Notes under the pieces: generated by a model
Told to the model about the DNA's origin: nothing
Database searches by the model: none
Seen by the model: only the letters and a program-made list of their open reading frames with translations
In this document: piece by piece, positions 1 to 6,047 of the stretch
Position numbering within the stretch: the first letter of the stretch is position 1
Layout: every line of letters starts with the position of its first letter
Program-made: the position numbers and the translations under genes
Assembly (NCBI GenBank): GCA_945221685.1
Contig: CALYNN010000076.1
Location: 1 to 7,273, forward strand
Source: an uncultured Clostridia bacterium
GTDB lineage: Bacteria; Bacillota; Clostridia; Oscillospirales; Acutalibacteraceae
Length of the DNA stretch: 7,273 bases
Direction: 5' to 3'

Positions 1-104
1 ACGGAAAGGATAAGATAGAAACAGACAGGGTTTATGTTGCCCTTTCAAATGTTGATTCAAAGGAATACTCGGCAATATTAAATCCGCAATTGATTAATAT
101 GTAG
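1..104 (+). CDS. spoIIGA: C-terminal end of sporulation sigma-E processing peptidase SpoIIGA (partial)
   Basis: An open frame enters from the left edge (first full codon at base 3) and ends at the TAG at 102-104, giving 33 residues. The visible tail contains YVALSNVDSKEYSAILNPQL. A hydrophobic stretch followed by a leucine-asparagine/histidine-proline motif near the C-terminus is how I recall SpoIIGA proteins ending. SpoIIGA is a membrane-anchored aspartic protease that cleaves the pro-sequence of sigma-E in the mother cell. Its membrane helices and catalytic aspartate would lie outside this window, so the call rests on the tail plus position. The stop lies only 8 bases before the sigE start, and the TAG overlaps the sigE Shine-Dalgarno site, which is the expected spoIIGA-sigE arrangement. 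No other family explains the context as well, but the fragment is too short to be certain. Confidence 0.68.
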   Translation, partial: GKDKIETDRVYVALSNVDSKEYSAILNPQLINM

Positions 105-112
105 GTGAAATA

Positions 113-811
113 ATGCTTGAACTACTGAAAAAATTTTTCTTCAGGATTTTTAAACATCAAAAATGCTACTATATAAACGGTCCCGAAGCTCTGCCTCCTC
201 CGCTTTCAAAGGAGGAAGAGGAAGAAATTATGAATGAGCTTCGTCAGGGAAATGAGGAAAACAGGGAAAAGCTTATAATACATAATTTGAGGTTAGTAGT
301 TTATATTGCAAAAAAATTCGAGTCAAAATCCGCTTCAACCGAGGATCTGGTCTCAATCGGCACAATAGGCTTAATGAAGGCTGTTAAAACCTTTAATCCC
401 GATAAAAACATTAAGCTTGCCACATATGCCTCTCGATGTATAGAAAACGAAATTCTTATGCATCTGCGAAAAATAAATAATATGAAAAGCGAAATTTCAT
501 TTGACGAGCCATTGTCAGTTGATTGGGACGGCAACGAGCTTACCCTGCGCGATGTGCTCGGCACGGAGCCCGATGATGTTTACGAGGACCTTGAGTACGA
601 CGATGAAAAAAGGCTTCTTATGCTTGTTGTTAATTCCTTGCCCGATAAGGAAAGAGAGCTTATGGTTATGCGTTTTGGACTTAACGGCGGTCCCTGTCAT
701 ACCCAAAAGCAGCTTGCGGACTCAATGGGAATTTCGCAATCATATATCAGCAGGCTTGAAAAGAGAATTCTAAATAAAATCAAAAAGGAATTTTTAAATA
801 ATATTGCATAA
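113..811 (+). CDS. sigE: RNA polymerase sporulation sigma factor SigE (pro-sigma-E)
   Basis: Mother-cell sigma factor of the sigma-70 family, directing the first wave of mother-cell gene expression after asymmetric division. The protein has 232 residues; B. subtilis SigE has 239. Region 2 spans about 58-120 (NLRLVVYIAKKF, then SIGTIGLMKAVKTFNP and LATYASRCIENEI). The conserved SFDEPL...DWDGNEL segment follows at 129-143. Region 4 with its helix-turn-helix is at about 176-225 (MGISQSYISRLEKRI). The N-terminus carries a basic, phenylalanine-rich leader ahead of CYYINGPEALPPPLS. This matches the pro-sequence that SpoIIGA removes, with cleavage expected near residues 18-20 by alignment to B. subtilis. 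ATG 113 has AGGTGA at 103-108. Because that motif is the 3' part of AGGAGGTGA, the 4-base gap is well placed. sigE is probably cotranscribed with spoIIGA. The sigG gene that usually follows is absent, and a terminator lies 4 bases after the stop. Confidence 0.96.
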   Translation: MLELLKKFFFRIFKHQKCYYINGPEALPPPLSKEEEEEIMNELRQGNEENREKLIIHNLRLVVYIAKKFESKSASTEDLVSIGTIGLMKAVKTFNPDKNIKLATYASRCIENEILMHLRKINNMKSEISFDEPLSVDWDGNELTLRDVLGTEPDDVYEDLEYDDEKRLLMLVVNSLPDKERELMVMRFGLNGGPCHTQKQLADSMGISQSYISRLEKRILNKIKKEFLNNIA

Positions 812-814
812 AAA

Positions 815-848
815 TTCAGCCCTTTCATTTTGCTTTGAAAGGGCTGAA
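815..848. terminator. Bidirectional intrinsic terminator between sigE and the DUF378 gene
   Basis: A perfect 13-bp stem is formed by TTCAGCCCTTTCA (815-827) and TGAAAGGGCTGAA (836-848) with an 8-base loop. On the + strand it begins 3 bases after the sigE stop and is followed by AAATTTT. On the - strand it lies 16 bases past the stop of the small membrane-protein gene and is followed by TTTTT, the better U-tract. The two genes converge on it, so one hairpin probably ends both transcripts. Confidence 0.88.
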
Positions 849-864
849 AATTTTGCGGCTTTTA

Positions 865-1074
865 TTATGCTTCTTCTGCGGTTCTGTTTGTAAATAAAAG
901 GCTTATGCACCAAATTGCCGCAAGACCGATAATGCAATAAATAATTCTTGACATTACTGAATCCTGACCGGAAAAAATCCATGCCACCAAATCAAATTTG
1001 AATAAGCCGATTAGTCCCCAATTAATACCGCCGATAATGGTCAGTATTAAAGCTATGTTATTTACGATTTTCAT
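865..1074 (-). CDS. Small two-helix membrane protein, DUF378 (YuzA-like) family
   Basis: A 69-residue protein with two predicted membrane helices, about residues 5-25 and 43-62. They are joined by the segment INWGLIGLFKFDLVAWIF (17-34), which I recognise as typical of the DUF378 family. The second half has SRIIYCIIGLAAIW, also family-like. The tail NRTAEEA is short and polar. Family members are about 60-80 residues long, so this copy is complete. The function is unknown; it probably sits in the cytoplasmic membrane. ATG 1074 is preceded on the - strand by AGGGGT (1081-1086) with a 6-base gap, a good Shine-Dalgarno site. The gene follows manA on the same strand, but a hairpin terminator stands between them. 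It therefore needs read-through or its own promoter, and a candidate overlapping the hairpin is discussed in the findings. Confidence 0.85.
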   Translation of the reverse strand: MKIVNNIALILTIIGGINWGLIGLFKFDLVAWIFSGQDSVMSRIIYCIIGLAAIWCISLLFTNRTAEEA

Positions 1075-1095
1075 ATTGTCACCCCTAAAATAAAA

Positions 1096-1123
1096 GTCAC
1101 GAATAGTATTGCACTATCGTGAC
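1096..1123 (-). terminator. Intrinsic terminator after manA
   Basis: Read on the - strand, GTCACGATAGT pairs with ACTATTCGTGAC (one unpaired base) around a short loop, and TTTTATTTTAG follows. This is a standard hairpin plus U-tract, starting about 15 bases past the manA stop. The U-tract runs straight into the AGGGGT ribosome binding site of the DUF378 gene, so terminator and downstream leader share sequence. Some read-through is likely because the stem has a bulge. Confidence 0.72.
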
Positions 1124-1138
1124 CTTTTATTCATTAAG

Positions 1139-2092
1139 TTAAATATTTGTAACAATAATTTCGCATTTTCCGCTGATTTTATAATTTCCGTAGCCTGCCG
1201 GAACAAAAAAGCTGTCGCCCTTTTTCAGCGGCATACCGTCAATTTCTCCGCTTCCGTCAATGGCAAGAATGTGATTAAAGCTCTCCTTTGTTGCATCAAG
1301 GGTAATTTCTGTTTTAACATCGTAGTGATTAACCGTAAATAAATCGCATTTTGTAAGTAAGGTGCTGTCGGCATTGTGGGCAGTTATTTTTTCTCCTAAC
1401 GGTTTTGTGTCGTATTTCGGCGGCTCTGTAACGGAAACATCAACTGCCTTGTCTATATGAAGCTCTCTCGGCTTGCCGTCTGCTCCTAATCTGCCGTAGT
1501 CGTAAACTCGATAGGTAGAATTTGAATTTTGCTGAATTTCGGCAATAAGTACGCCCTTTCCGATTGCGTGCACCGTGCCTGCTTCAATAAAAAATAAATC
1601 TCCTTTTTTGACTTTAACTTTGTTTAAAACATCTGTCAGCGTGTTCTCCTCAATAGCCTTTCTAAATTCATCACGGCTGATTTTTTTCTTAAAGCCGTAA
1701 ATCAGCTCCGCACCCTCGGCGGCGTCAATAACATACCATATTTCAGTTTTGCCGAATTCGCCCTCAACCCTTTGGGCGTATTCGTTGTCGGGGTGAACCT
1801 GAATTGAAAGGTTATCCTTTGCGTCAATAAGCTTAATAAGCACGGGAAAATAAGGAAAAGCAAGAGCCTTTGTTCCAACAATCTTTTCCTTTCCCAGCCT
1901 TTCTATAACGCCTTCAAGAGTCTCGCCGTCATATTTTCCGCCGTCAATGGTGTTTCTGCCGTCCTTATGGCAGGAAAGCATCCAACCCTCTGCTATTTTG
2001 TCGTAGTCGCAGTTAAGTCCGAAATCGGTTCTTAACCGCTGACCGCCCCAAAGGTAATCCTTAAATACGGGAGATAGCTTTAATATTTCCAT
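1139..2092 (-). CDS. manA: Mannose-6-phosphate isomerase, class I (type I PMI)
   Basis: Zinc-dependent cytosolic enzyme interconverting mannose 6-phosphate and fructose 6-phosphate. It links mannose use to glycolysis and supplies mannose precursors for glycans. The 317-residue length is typical of the short Bacillota form (about 315). The family opening LSPVFKDYLWGGQRL is at 6-20. Zinc ligands are visible as Q98 and H100 (LSIQVHPDNEYAQR), E117 (GKTEIWYVID) and H175 (EAGTVHAIGKG). The probable catalytic arginine is R195 in NSTYRVYDYGR. The C-terminal cupin half ends in KKGDSFFVPAGYGNYKI, as expected. ATG 2092 is the only sensible start, with AGAGG at about 2100-2104 and a 7-base gap. The gene is divergent from the ABC-F gene and has its own promoter. 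No sugar transporter is next to it, so the context does not show which substrate route it serves. Confidence 0.95.
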   Translation of the reverse strand: MEILKLSPVFKDYLWGGQRLRTDFGLNCDYDKIAEGWMLSCHKDGRNTIDGGKYDGETLEGVIERLGKEKIVGTKALAFPYFPVLIKLIDAKDNLSIQVHPDNEYAQRVEGEFGKTEIWYVIDAAEGAELIYGFKKKISRDEFRKAIEENTLTDVLNKVKVKKGDLFFIEAGTVHAIGKGVLIAEIQQNSNSTYRVYDYGRLGADGKPRELHIDKAVDVSVTEPPKYDTKPLGEKITAHNADSTLLTKCDLFTVNHYDVKTEITLDATKESFNHILAIDGSGEIDGMPLKKGDSFFVPAGYGNYKISGKCEIIVTNI

Positions 2093-2123
2093 AAAATATC
2101 CTCTTTCAGAATTATTTTTTTAT

Positions 2124-2152
2124 ATAATAACAAATTTTATCTATACTTTCAA
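2124..2152 (-). promoter_or_regulatory. Sigma-A-type promoter for manA
   Basis: On the - strand, TTGAAA (2152-2147) and TATTAT (2129-2124) are separated by exactly 17 bases. Each hexamer matches the consensus at five of six positions. The expected transcription start near 2117 gives a leader of about 25 bases that includes the AGAGG ribosome binding site. The region is very AT-rich, so a chance match is possible, but the spacing and position fit well. Confidence 0.65.
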
Positions 2153-2199
2153 TTAAAAATAGTGTAAAATATATTCATCAATTTCGGAGAATTTTTGTA

Positions 2200-4092
2200 A
2201 TGAATGTGCTTGATGTTCAAAATTTAACATTGTCCTTCGGTGAAAACACGCTGTTTTCAAATGTTTCCTTCAGCATTAAAGAGGGGGAAAAGGCAGGCCT
2301 TGTAGGCGTTAACGGTGCAGGAAAAACCTCGTTGTTTAAAATAATAACAGGCGAGTATTCGGCAGACAGCGGCAGCTGCTTTATTTCAAAGAACGCAAGG
2401 CTTGGTTATATGCAGCAGCATACCTGCTCTGTTGAGCGTACCGTTTGGAATGAGCTCGTGTCTGTTTTCAGCGATTTAATCGAAATTGAACAGGAACTTG
2501 AGGATATATCAAATAAGCTCAGCGAAAATGCCGATAAGGCTTTAATTGAAAGGCAGGACTATTTAACAAACAAATTCAACCAAAACGGCGGACTGACATA
2601 TAAATCAATGACTCGCTCCGCCTTGATAGGCTTAGGCTTCACCGAGGAGGATTTCAGCAAATCAACTGCTCTTCTTTCTGGCGGTCAGCGGTCAAAGCTT
2701 ATTCTTGCAAAGCTGCTTCTTTCAAGAGCTGATTTTCTTCTTTTGGACGAGCCTACCAATCATCTCGACATAAGCGCAATTGCCTGGCTTGAGGATTTTC
2801 TTTTAAGCTTTAAGGGAGCCTGCCTGATTATCAGCCACGACAGATATTTTCTTGATAAGGTAACAGGAAAAACCGTTGAAATTGAAAATAAAAAGGTGCG
2901 TTCCTATACAGGCAACTATTCAACCTTTTTGGTGAAAAAGCAGGCGGAGCAAAAGGCAATAGAGGAAAAATACGAAAACGATATTAAAGAGATAGAACGC
3001 CTTGAGGGCATTATTGCTCAGCAAAGGCAGTGGAACAGAGAGAAAAATATAAAAACCGCCGAAAGCAAGGAAAAGGTTGTTGAGCGTATAAAGGCTCAGC
3101 TTGTTGTTCCTGACAGCAAGGTAGAAAAAATCAGGTTTGATTTTACGCCTAAATGTGTTTCGGGTGAAGATGTATTAAGGGCAGACGGCGTTTCAAAAAG
3201 CTTTGGCTCAAAGAAAATATTTAAAAATGTTTCGTTCAGTATAAAAAGGGGAGAAAGGGTTTTTCTTTTAGGTGATAACGGCTGCGGAAAAACTACTCTG
3301 TTAAAAATACTTATGGGCGACTTGAGCCGTGATGACGGCTCCTTTAGCTTCGGCGCTTCGCTTATGACAGGCTACTTCGATCAGGTGCAGGAGAAGCTTG
3401 ATTTATCTAAAACCGTAATAGACGAGGTGTGGAGCGCCTTTCCCTTTATGACTGAAACCGCAGTGAGAAATGCTCTTGCCGCTTTTTTGTTTAAGGGTGA
3501 CGAGGTGTTTAAAAAGCTCGAGCTTTGCTCCGGCGGCGAAAGAGCGAGAGTCGCACTGCTCAAGCTTATGCTGGGCGGCTTTAACTTTTTACTTCTTGAC
3601 GAGCCTACCAATCATCTTGACGCTTTTTCGCGTGAGGAGCTTGAAAATACTTTGTTAAATTATCAAGGCACTATGCTTATTGTTTCGCACGACAGGTATT
3701 TTATAAACAAGCTTGCAACAAGAATAATCGAGCTTACTCCCGACGGCTGTAATAATTATTTGGGAAATTACGATGATTACGCTCAAAACAGATATGTTGC
3801 CAAAGCAGAAAAAGCCGTTAAGGAAAAAAGTAAAGTAAACGATTATAAGCTGAAAAAGGAACGGCAGAGCACACTGCGAAGGCTAACCGCAAGAAGCAAA
3901 AGCCTTGAAAGCGAGATTGAGGCAACGGAGGCAGAGCTTGAAAGAGTGCAGTCTGCGCTTAATACTGCCGACTATAACGAGCTTATGGAGCTTACTGCTC
4001 AATTAGATGAGCTTTCAAAAAAACGAAATGATTTGTATGAGGAGTGGGAGAATACGGCGTTAAGCCTTGAGGAGCTTGCCGATAATCAATAG
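2200..4092 (+). CDS. ABC-F family ATPase (YdiF-like, ribosome-associated, two ABC domains)
   Basis: A soluble protein of 630 residues with two ATP-binding cassettes and no membrane segment, the ABC-F layout. Domain 1 has Walker A GVNGAGKTS (36-44), signature LSGGQRSKL (159-167), Walker B with LLLDEPTNHLD (180-190) and H-loop ISHDRYF. The helical linker (about 245-310) carries QRQWNREKNIKTAESKEKV, the part that in ABC-F proteins reaches toward the ribosomal P site. Domain 2 has GDNGCGKTT (358-366), CSGGERARV (443-451), LLLDEPTNHLD (464-474) and VSHDRYF. A charged coiled-coil tail covers about 535-620. ABC-F proteins act on ribosomes, as translation factors or in antibiotic protection. The domain order and tail resemble YdiF, a presumed housekeeping member; drug resistance cannot be inferred. 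ATG 2200 has CGGAGA at 2185-2190. The first residue of the second signature is Cys rather than the usual Leu. Confidence 0.93.
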   Translation: MNVLDVQNLTLSFGENTLFSNVSFSIKEGEKAGLVGVNGAGKTSLFKIITGEYSADSGSCFISKNARLGYMQQHTCSVERTVWNELVSVFSDLIEIEQELEDISNKLSENADKALIERQDYLTNKFNQNGGLTYKSMTRSALIGLGFTEEDFSKSTALLSGGQRSKLILAKLLLSRADFLLLDEPTNHLDISAIAWLEDFLLSFKGACLIISHDRYFLDKVTGKTVEIENKKVRSYTGNYSTFLVKKQAEQKAIEEKYENDIKEIERLEGIIAQQRQWNREKNIKTAESKEKVVERIKAQLVVPDSKVEKIRFDFTPKCVSGEDVLRADGVSKSFGSKKIFKNVSFSIKRGERVFLLGDNGCGKTTLLKILMGDLSRDDGSFSFGASLMTGYFDQVQEKLDLSKTVIDEVWSAFPFMTETAVRNALAAFLFKGDEVFKKLELCSGGERARVALLKLMLGGFNFLLLDEPTNHLDAFSREELENTLLNYQGTMLIVSHDRYFINKLATRIIELTPDGCNNYLGNYDDYAQNRYVAKAEKAVKEKSKVNDYKLKKERQSTLRRLTARSKSLESEIEATEAELERVQSALNTADYNELMELTAQLDELSKKRNDLYEEWENTALSLEELADNQ

Positions 4093-4093
4093 C

Positions 4094-4122
4094 TTGTCAT
4101 CAACAGAAAAATTAACTATAAT
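4094..4122 (+). promoter_or_regulatory. Near-consensus sigma-A promoter for the flavoprotein-cmk-plsC-ispH run
   Basis: TTGTCA (4094-4099) and a perfect TATAAT (4117-4122) are separated by 17 bases. It starts one base after the ABC-F stop codon (TAG, 4090-4092). The expected transcription start falls at about 4128-4130, which is where the ATG at 4128 sits, and so argues for the downstream TTG start. No terminator hairpin is visible between the ABC-F gene and this promoter, so the downstream genes may receive both promoter-driven and read-through transcription. Confidence 0.78.
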
Positions 4123-4136
4123 AACAAATGAAAAGC

Positions 4137-4142
4137 GGTGAG
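4137..4142 (+). promoter_or_regulatory. Ribosome binding site that decides the flavoprotein start
   Basis: GGTGAG at 4137-4142 lies just upstream of TTG 4146. It matches the 3' part of the full AGGAGGTGA site, so its short gap to TTG is the correct register, as also seen for sigE. By contrast, the bases before ATG 4128 (CTATAATAACAA) hold no Shine-Dalgarno sequence and form the promoter's -10 box. Confidence 0.6.
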
Positions 4143-4145
4143 AAT

Positions 4146-5369
4146 TTGAAAAGAGTTGTAATAATCGGCGCAGGTGCTGCCGGCTTGCTTTGCGGAGCAA
4201 AATGCGCCTTAAGAGGCTTTGATGTTACTGTAATTGAAAAAATGCCGAGACCGGCAAGAAAGCTTATGATTACCGGCAAGGGCAGATGCAATGTTACAAA
4301 TGCCTGCTTTGATTTGGAGGAGCTTATTGAAAATGTTCCTACTAATCCTCGATTTCTTTATTCCGCTTTTTCAAAATTTATGCCCTATGACACTATGGCT
4401 CTGTTTGAAGAATTAGGCGTTCCCCTTAAAATTGAAAGGGGAAACAGAGTTTTTCCCGTAAGCGACAGGGCGGTGGATATTACCGATGCGCTTGTTGATT
4501 ACTGCAAAAACAGCGGAGCAAAGATTATTCATGGCGCGGCGGAATATTTTGAATGTGACGAAAACAGAATTACCGCTGTTGTTTTGGAAAGCGGGAGGCG
4601 TTACGAATGTGACAGCGTTGCAATTTGCACAGGAGGAAAAAGCTATCCTGCCACAGGCTCAACAGGCGACGGCTATAAGCTTGCAAGGTCGGTGGGCCAT
4701 ACCGTAACTCCTCTTAAGCCGAGCCTTGTTCCTCTTGTTTGCTCCGATAATTTTATCCCTCGGCTTCAGGGACTTTCTCTTAAAAATATTTCAATTACTC
4801 TTTTTGAAAACGGCAAAAGCATTTATTCCGATTTCGGAGAAATGCTGTTTACTCACTACGGAGTTTCGGGTCCCGTAATCCTGTCTGCCTCGAGCCATAT
4901 AAGAAATATGAATAAATGCAGGTATAAAATTTCTATTGACCTAAAGCCTTCTCTCGACGAGCAAACCCTTGACCGAAGAATTCAAAGAGATTTTTCAGAG
5001 CTTTTAAACAAAGATTTTATTAATTCTTTGTCAAAGCTGTTGCCTAAAAAGCTAATTCCTGTTATAGTTTTACTCAGCGGTATTGAACCCGGAACAAAGG
5101 TTAACCAAATTACGCGGTCTCAAAGATTAGAGCTTGTCAGGCTGATAAAAAATTTAACTGTCAATATCAGCGGATTTAGAGGTATCGAGGAAGCAATAAT
5201 TACCTCGGGCGGAGTCAGCGTAAAAGAAATTGACCCTAAAACAATGAAATCAAAAATAGTTGATAACCTTTATTTTGCAGGTGAGGTTATTGATGTTGAC
5301 GCATATACAGGCGGCTTTAATCTTCAAATTGCATTTTCAACCGCTGTCCTTTGTGCCGAAAATATTTAA
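4146..5369 (+). CDS. NAD(P)/FAD-dependent oxidoreductase, HI0933/YhiN/BaiN family
   Basis: Cytosolic flavoprotein of about 407 residues, normal for the family. From the TTG start it begins MKRVVIIGAGAAGLL, so the FAD-binding GxGxxG fold is at the very N-terminus, as is usual. Other family marks are RPARKLMITGKGRCNVTN (35-52), CTGGKSYPATGSTGDGY (161-177), ITSGGVSVKEID (352-363) and the C-terminal FAD site LYFAGEVIDVDAYTGG (375-390). Members carry names such as BaiN (linked to bile-acid dehydroxylation) or aminoacetone oxidase-like, but the true substrate here is not known and should not be assumed. I chose TTG 4146 because of the ribosome binding site and promoter positions; the ATG at 4128 would add six residues (MKSGEN). 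The TAA stop overlaps the cmk Shine-Dalgarno site, implying cotranscription with cmk. Confidence 0.9.
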   Translation: MKRVVIIGAGAAGLLCGAKCALRGFDVTVIEKMPRPARKLMITGKGRCNVTNACFDLEELIENVPTNPRFLYSAFSKFMPYDTMALFEELGVPLKIERGNRVFPVSDRAVDITDALVDYCKNSGAKIIHGAAEYFECDENRITAVVLESGRRYECDSVAICTGGKSYPATGSTGDGYKLARSVGHTVTPLKPSLVPLVCSDNFIPRLQGLSLKNISITLFENGKSIYSDFGEMLFTHYGVSGPVILSASSHIRNMNKCRYKISIDLKPSLDEQTLDRRIQRDFSELLNKDFINSLSKLLPKKLIPVIVLLSGIEPGTKVNQITRSQRLELVRLIKNLTVNISGFRGIEEAIITSGGVSVKEIDPKTMKSKIVDNLYFAGEVIDVDAYTGGFNLQIAFSTAVLCAENI

Positions 5370-5381
5370 GGAGAATACAGT

Positions 5382-6047
5382 ATGTTTAATGTTGCAATCG
5401 ACGGACCGGCAGGAGCCGGCAAATCAACCATAGCAAGAGCCGCGGCAAAGGCGTTAGGCTTTATTTATGTTGACACAGGCGCCCTTTACCGTGCCGTTGC
5501 GCTGAATTCGGTAAGAAATAATATTTTGGATAATGAAAAAGCCATCGTGGATTCCCTTGGAAGTATTGAGGTTACTCTCGGCTTTGACGAAAGCGGAGTA
5601 CAGCGTGTGTATCTAAATAAAGAGGATGTTTCCGATTTAATACGCACTCCGCAGATTTCCATGGGTGCTTCAAAGGTTTCCGCCATTTCACAGGTTAGGG
5701 AATTTCTTTTGGAGCTTCAGCGCGATATTGCCCGAAGCAATAATGTTATTATGGACGGCAGAGATATTGCAACGGTGGTTTTGCCAAATGCAGACTGTAA
5801 GATTTTTCTTTTTGCCTCTCCCGAGTGCAGAGCGCAAAGAAGATATAAGGAGCTTATCGAAAAGGGCGAATCGGTTATGTACGAGGATGTACTTGCCGAT
5901 GTTAATCAGCGAGACTACAACGATACCCACCGTGATATTGCGCCTCTTAAGCCTACAAAGGATTCAATTATGGCAGATACCTCTGAGCTTACCTTGGAGC
6001 AGTCTGTTGAATTAATAATAAACACTATTAAGGAGAAAATGCAGTGA
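5382..6047 (+). CDS. cmk: Cytidylate kinase (CMP/dCMP kinase)
   Basis: Transfers phosphate from ATP to CMP or dCMP, recycling cytidine nucleotides for RNA, DNA and CDP-activated lipid synthesis; cytosolic. The 221 residues match the family's usual length of about 220-230. Motifs in order: P-loop GPAGAGKST (8-16), DTGALYRAVA (31-40), the substrate-binding MDGRDIATVVLPNADCKIFL (124-143), and RDYNDTHRDIAPLKP (177-191) followed by DSIMADTSELT. ATG 5382 has TAAGGAG at 5367-5373, whose first three bases are the stop codon of the flavoprotein gene; the gap between the genes is 12 bases. The 3' end overlaps the next gene by four bases (GTGA), so translation is probably coupled. Placement beside plsC and ispH is a common Clostridia order from my recollection. 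Confidence 0.97.
   Translation: MFNVAIDGPAGAGKSTIARAAAKALGFIYVDTGALYRAVALNSVRNNILDNEKAIVDSLGSIEVTLGFDESGVQRVYLNKEDVSDLIRTPQISMGASKVSAISQVREFLLELQRDIARSNNVIMDGRDIATVVLPNADCKIFLFASPECRAQRRYKELIEKGESVMYEDVLADVNQRDYNDTHRDIAPLKPTKDSIMADTSELTLEQSVELIINTIKEKMQ

Noticed and set aside
1109..1342. A 77-codon open frame on the + strand
   Set aside because: It is antisense to the conserved C-terminal cupin half of manA and its 5' part overlaps the terminator hairpin; no ribosome binding site.
2147..2175. Promoter for the ABC-F gene (TAAAAT at 2165-2170 or TATATT at 2170-2175)
   Set aside because: Either could be a -10 box, but no -35 better than three of six matches lies at 16-18 bases. In such AT-rich DNA I cannot choose one, though a promoter must lie near here.
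4128..5369. Calling the flavoprotein a bile-acid dehydroxylation enzyme (BaiN)
   Set aside because: No other bai genes are in the window, the family is widespread with mixed annotations, and the cmk linkage suggests a different role.
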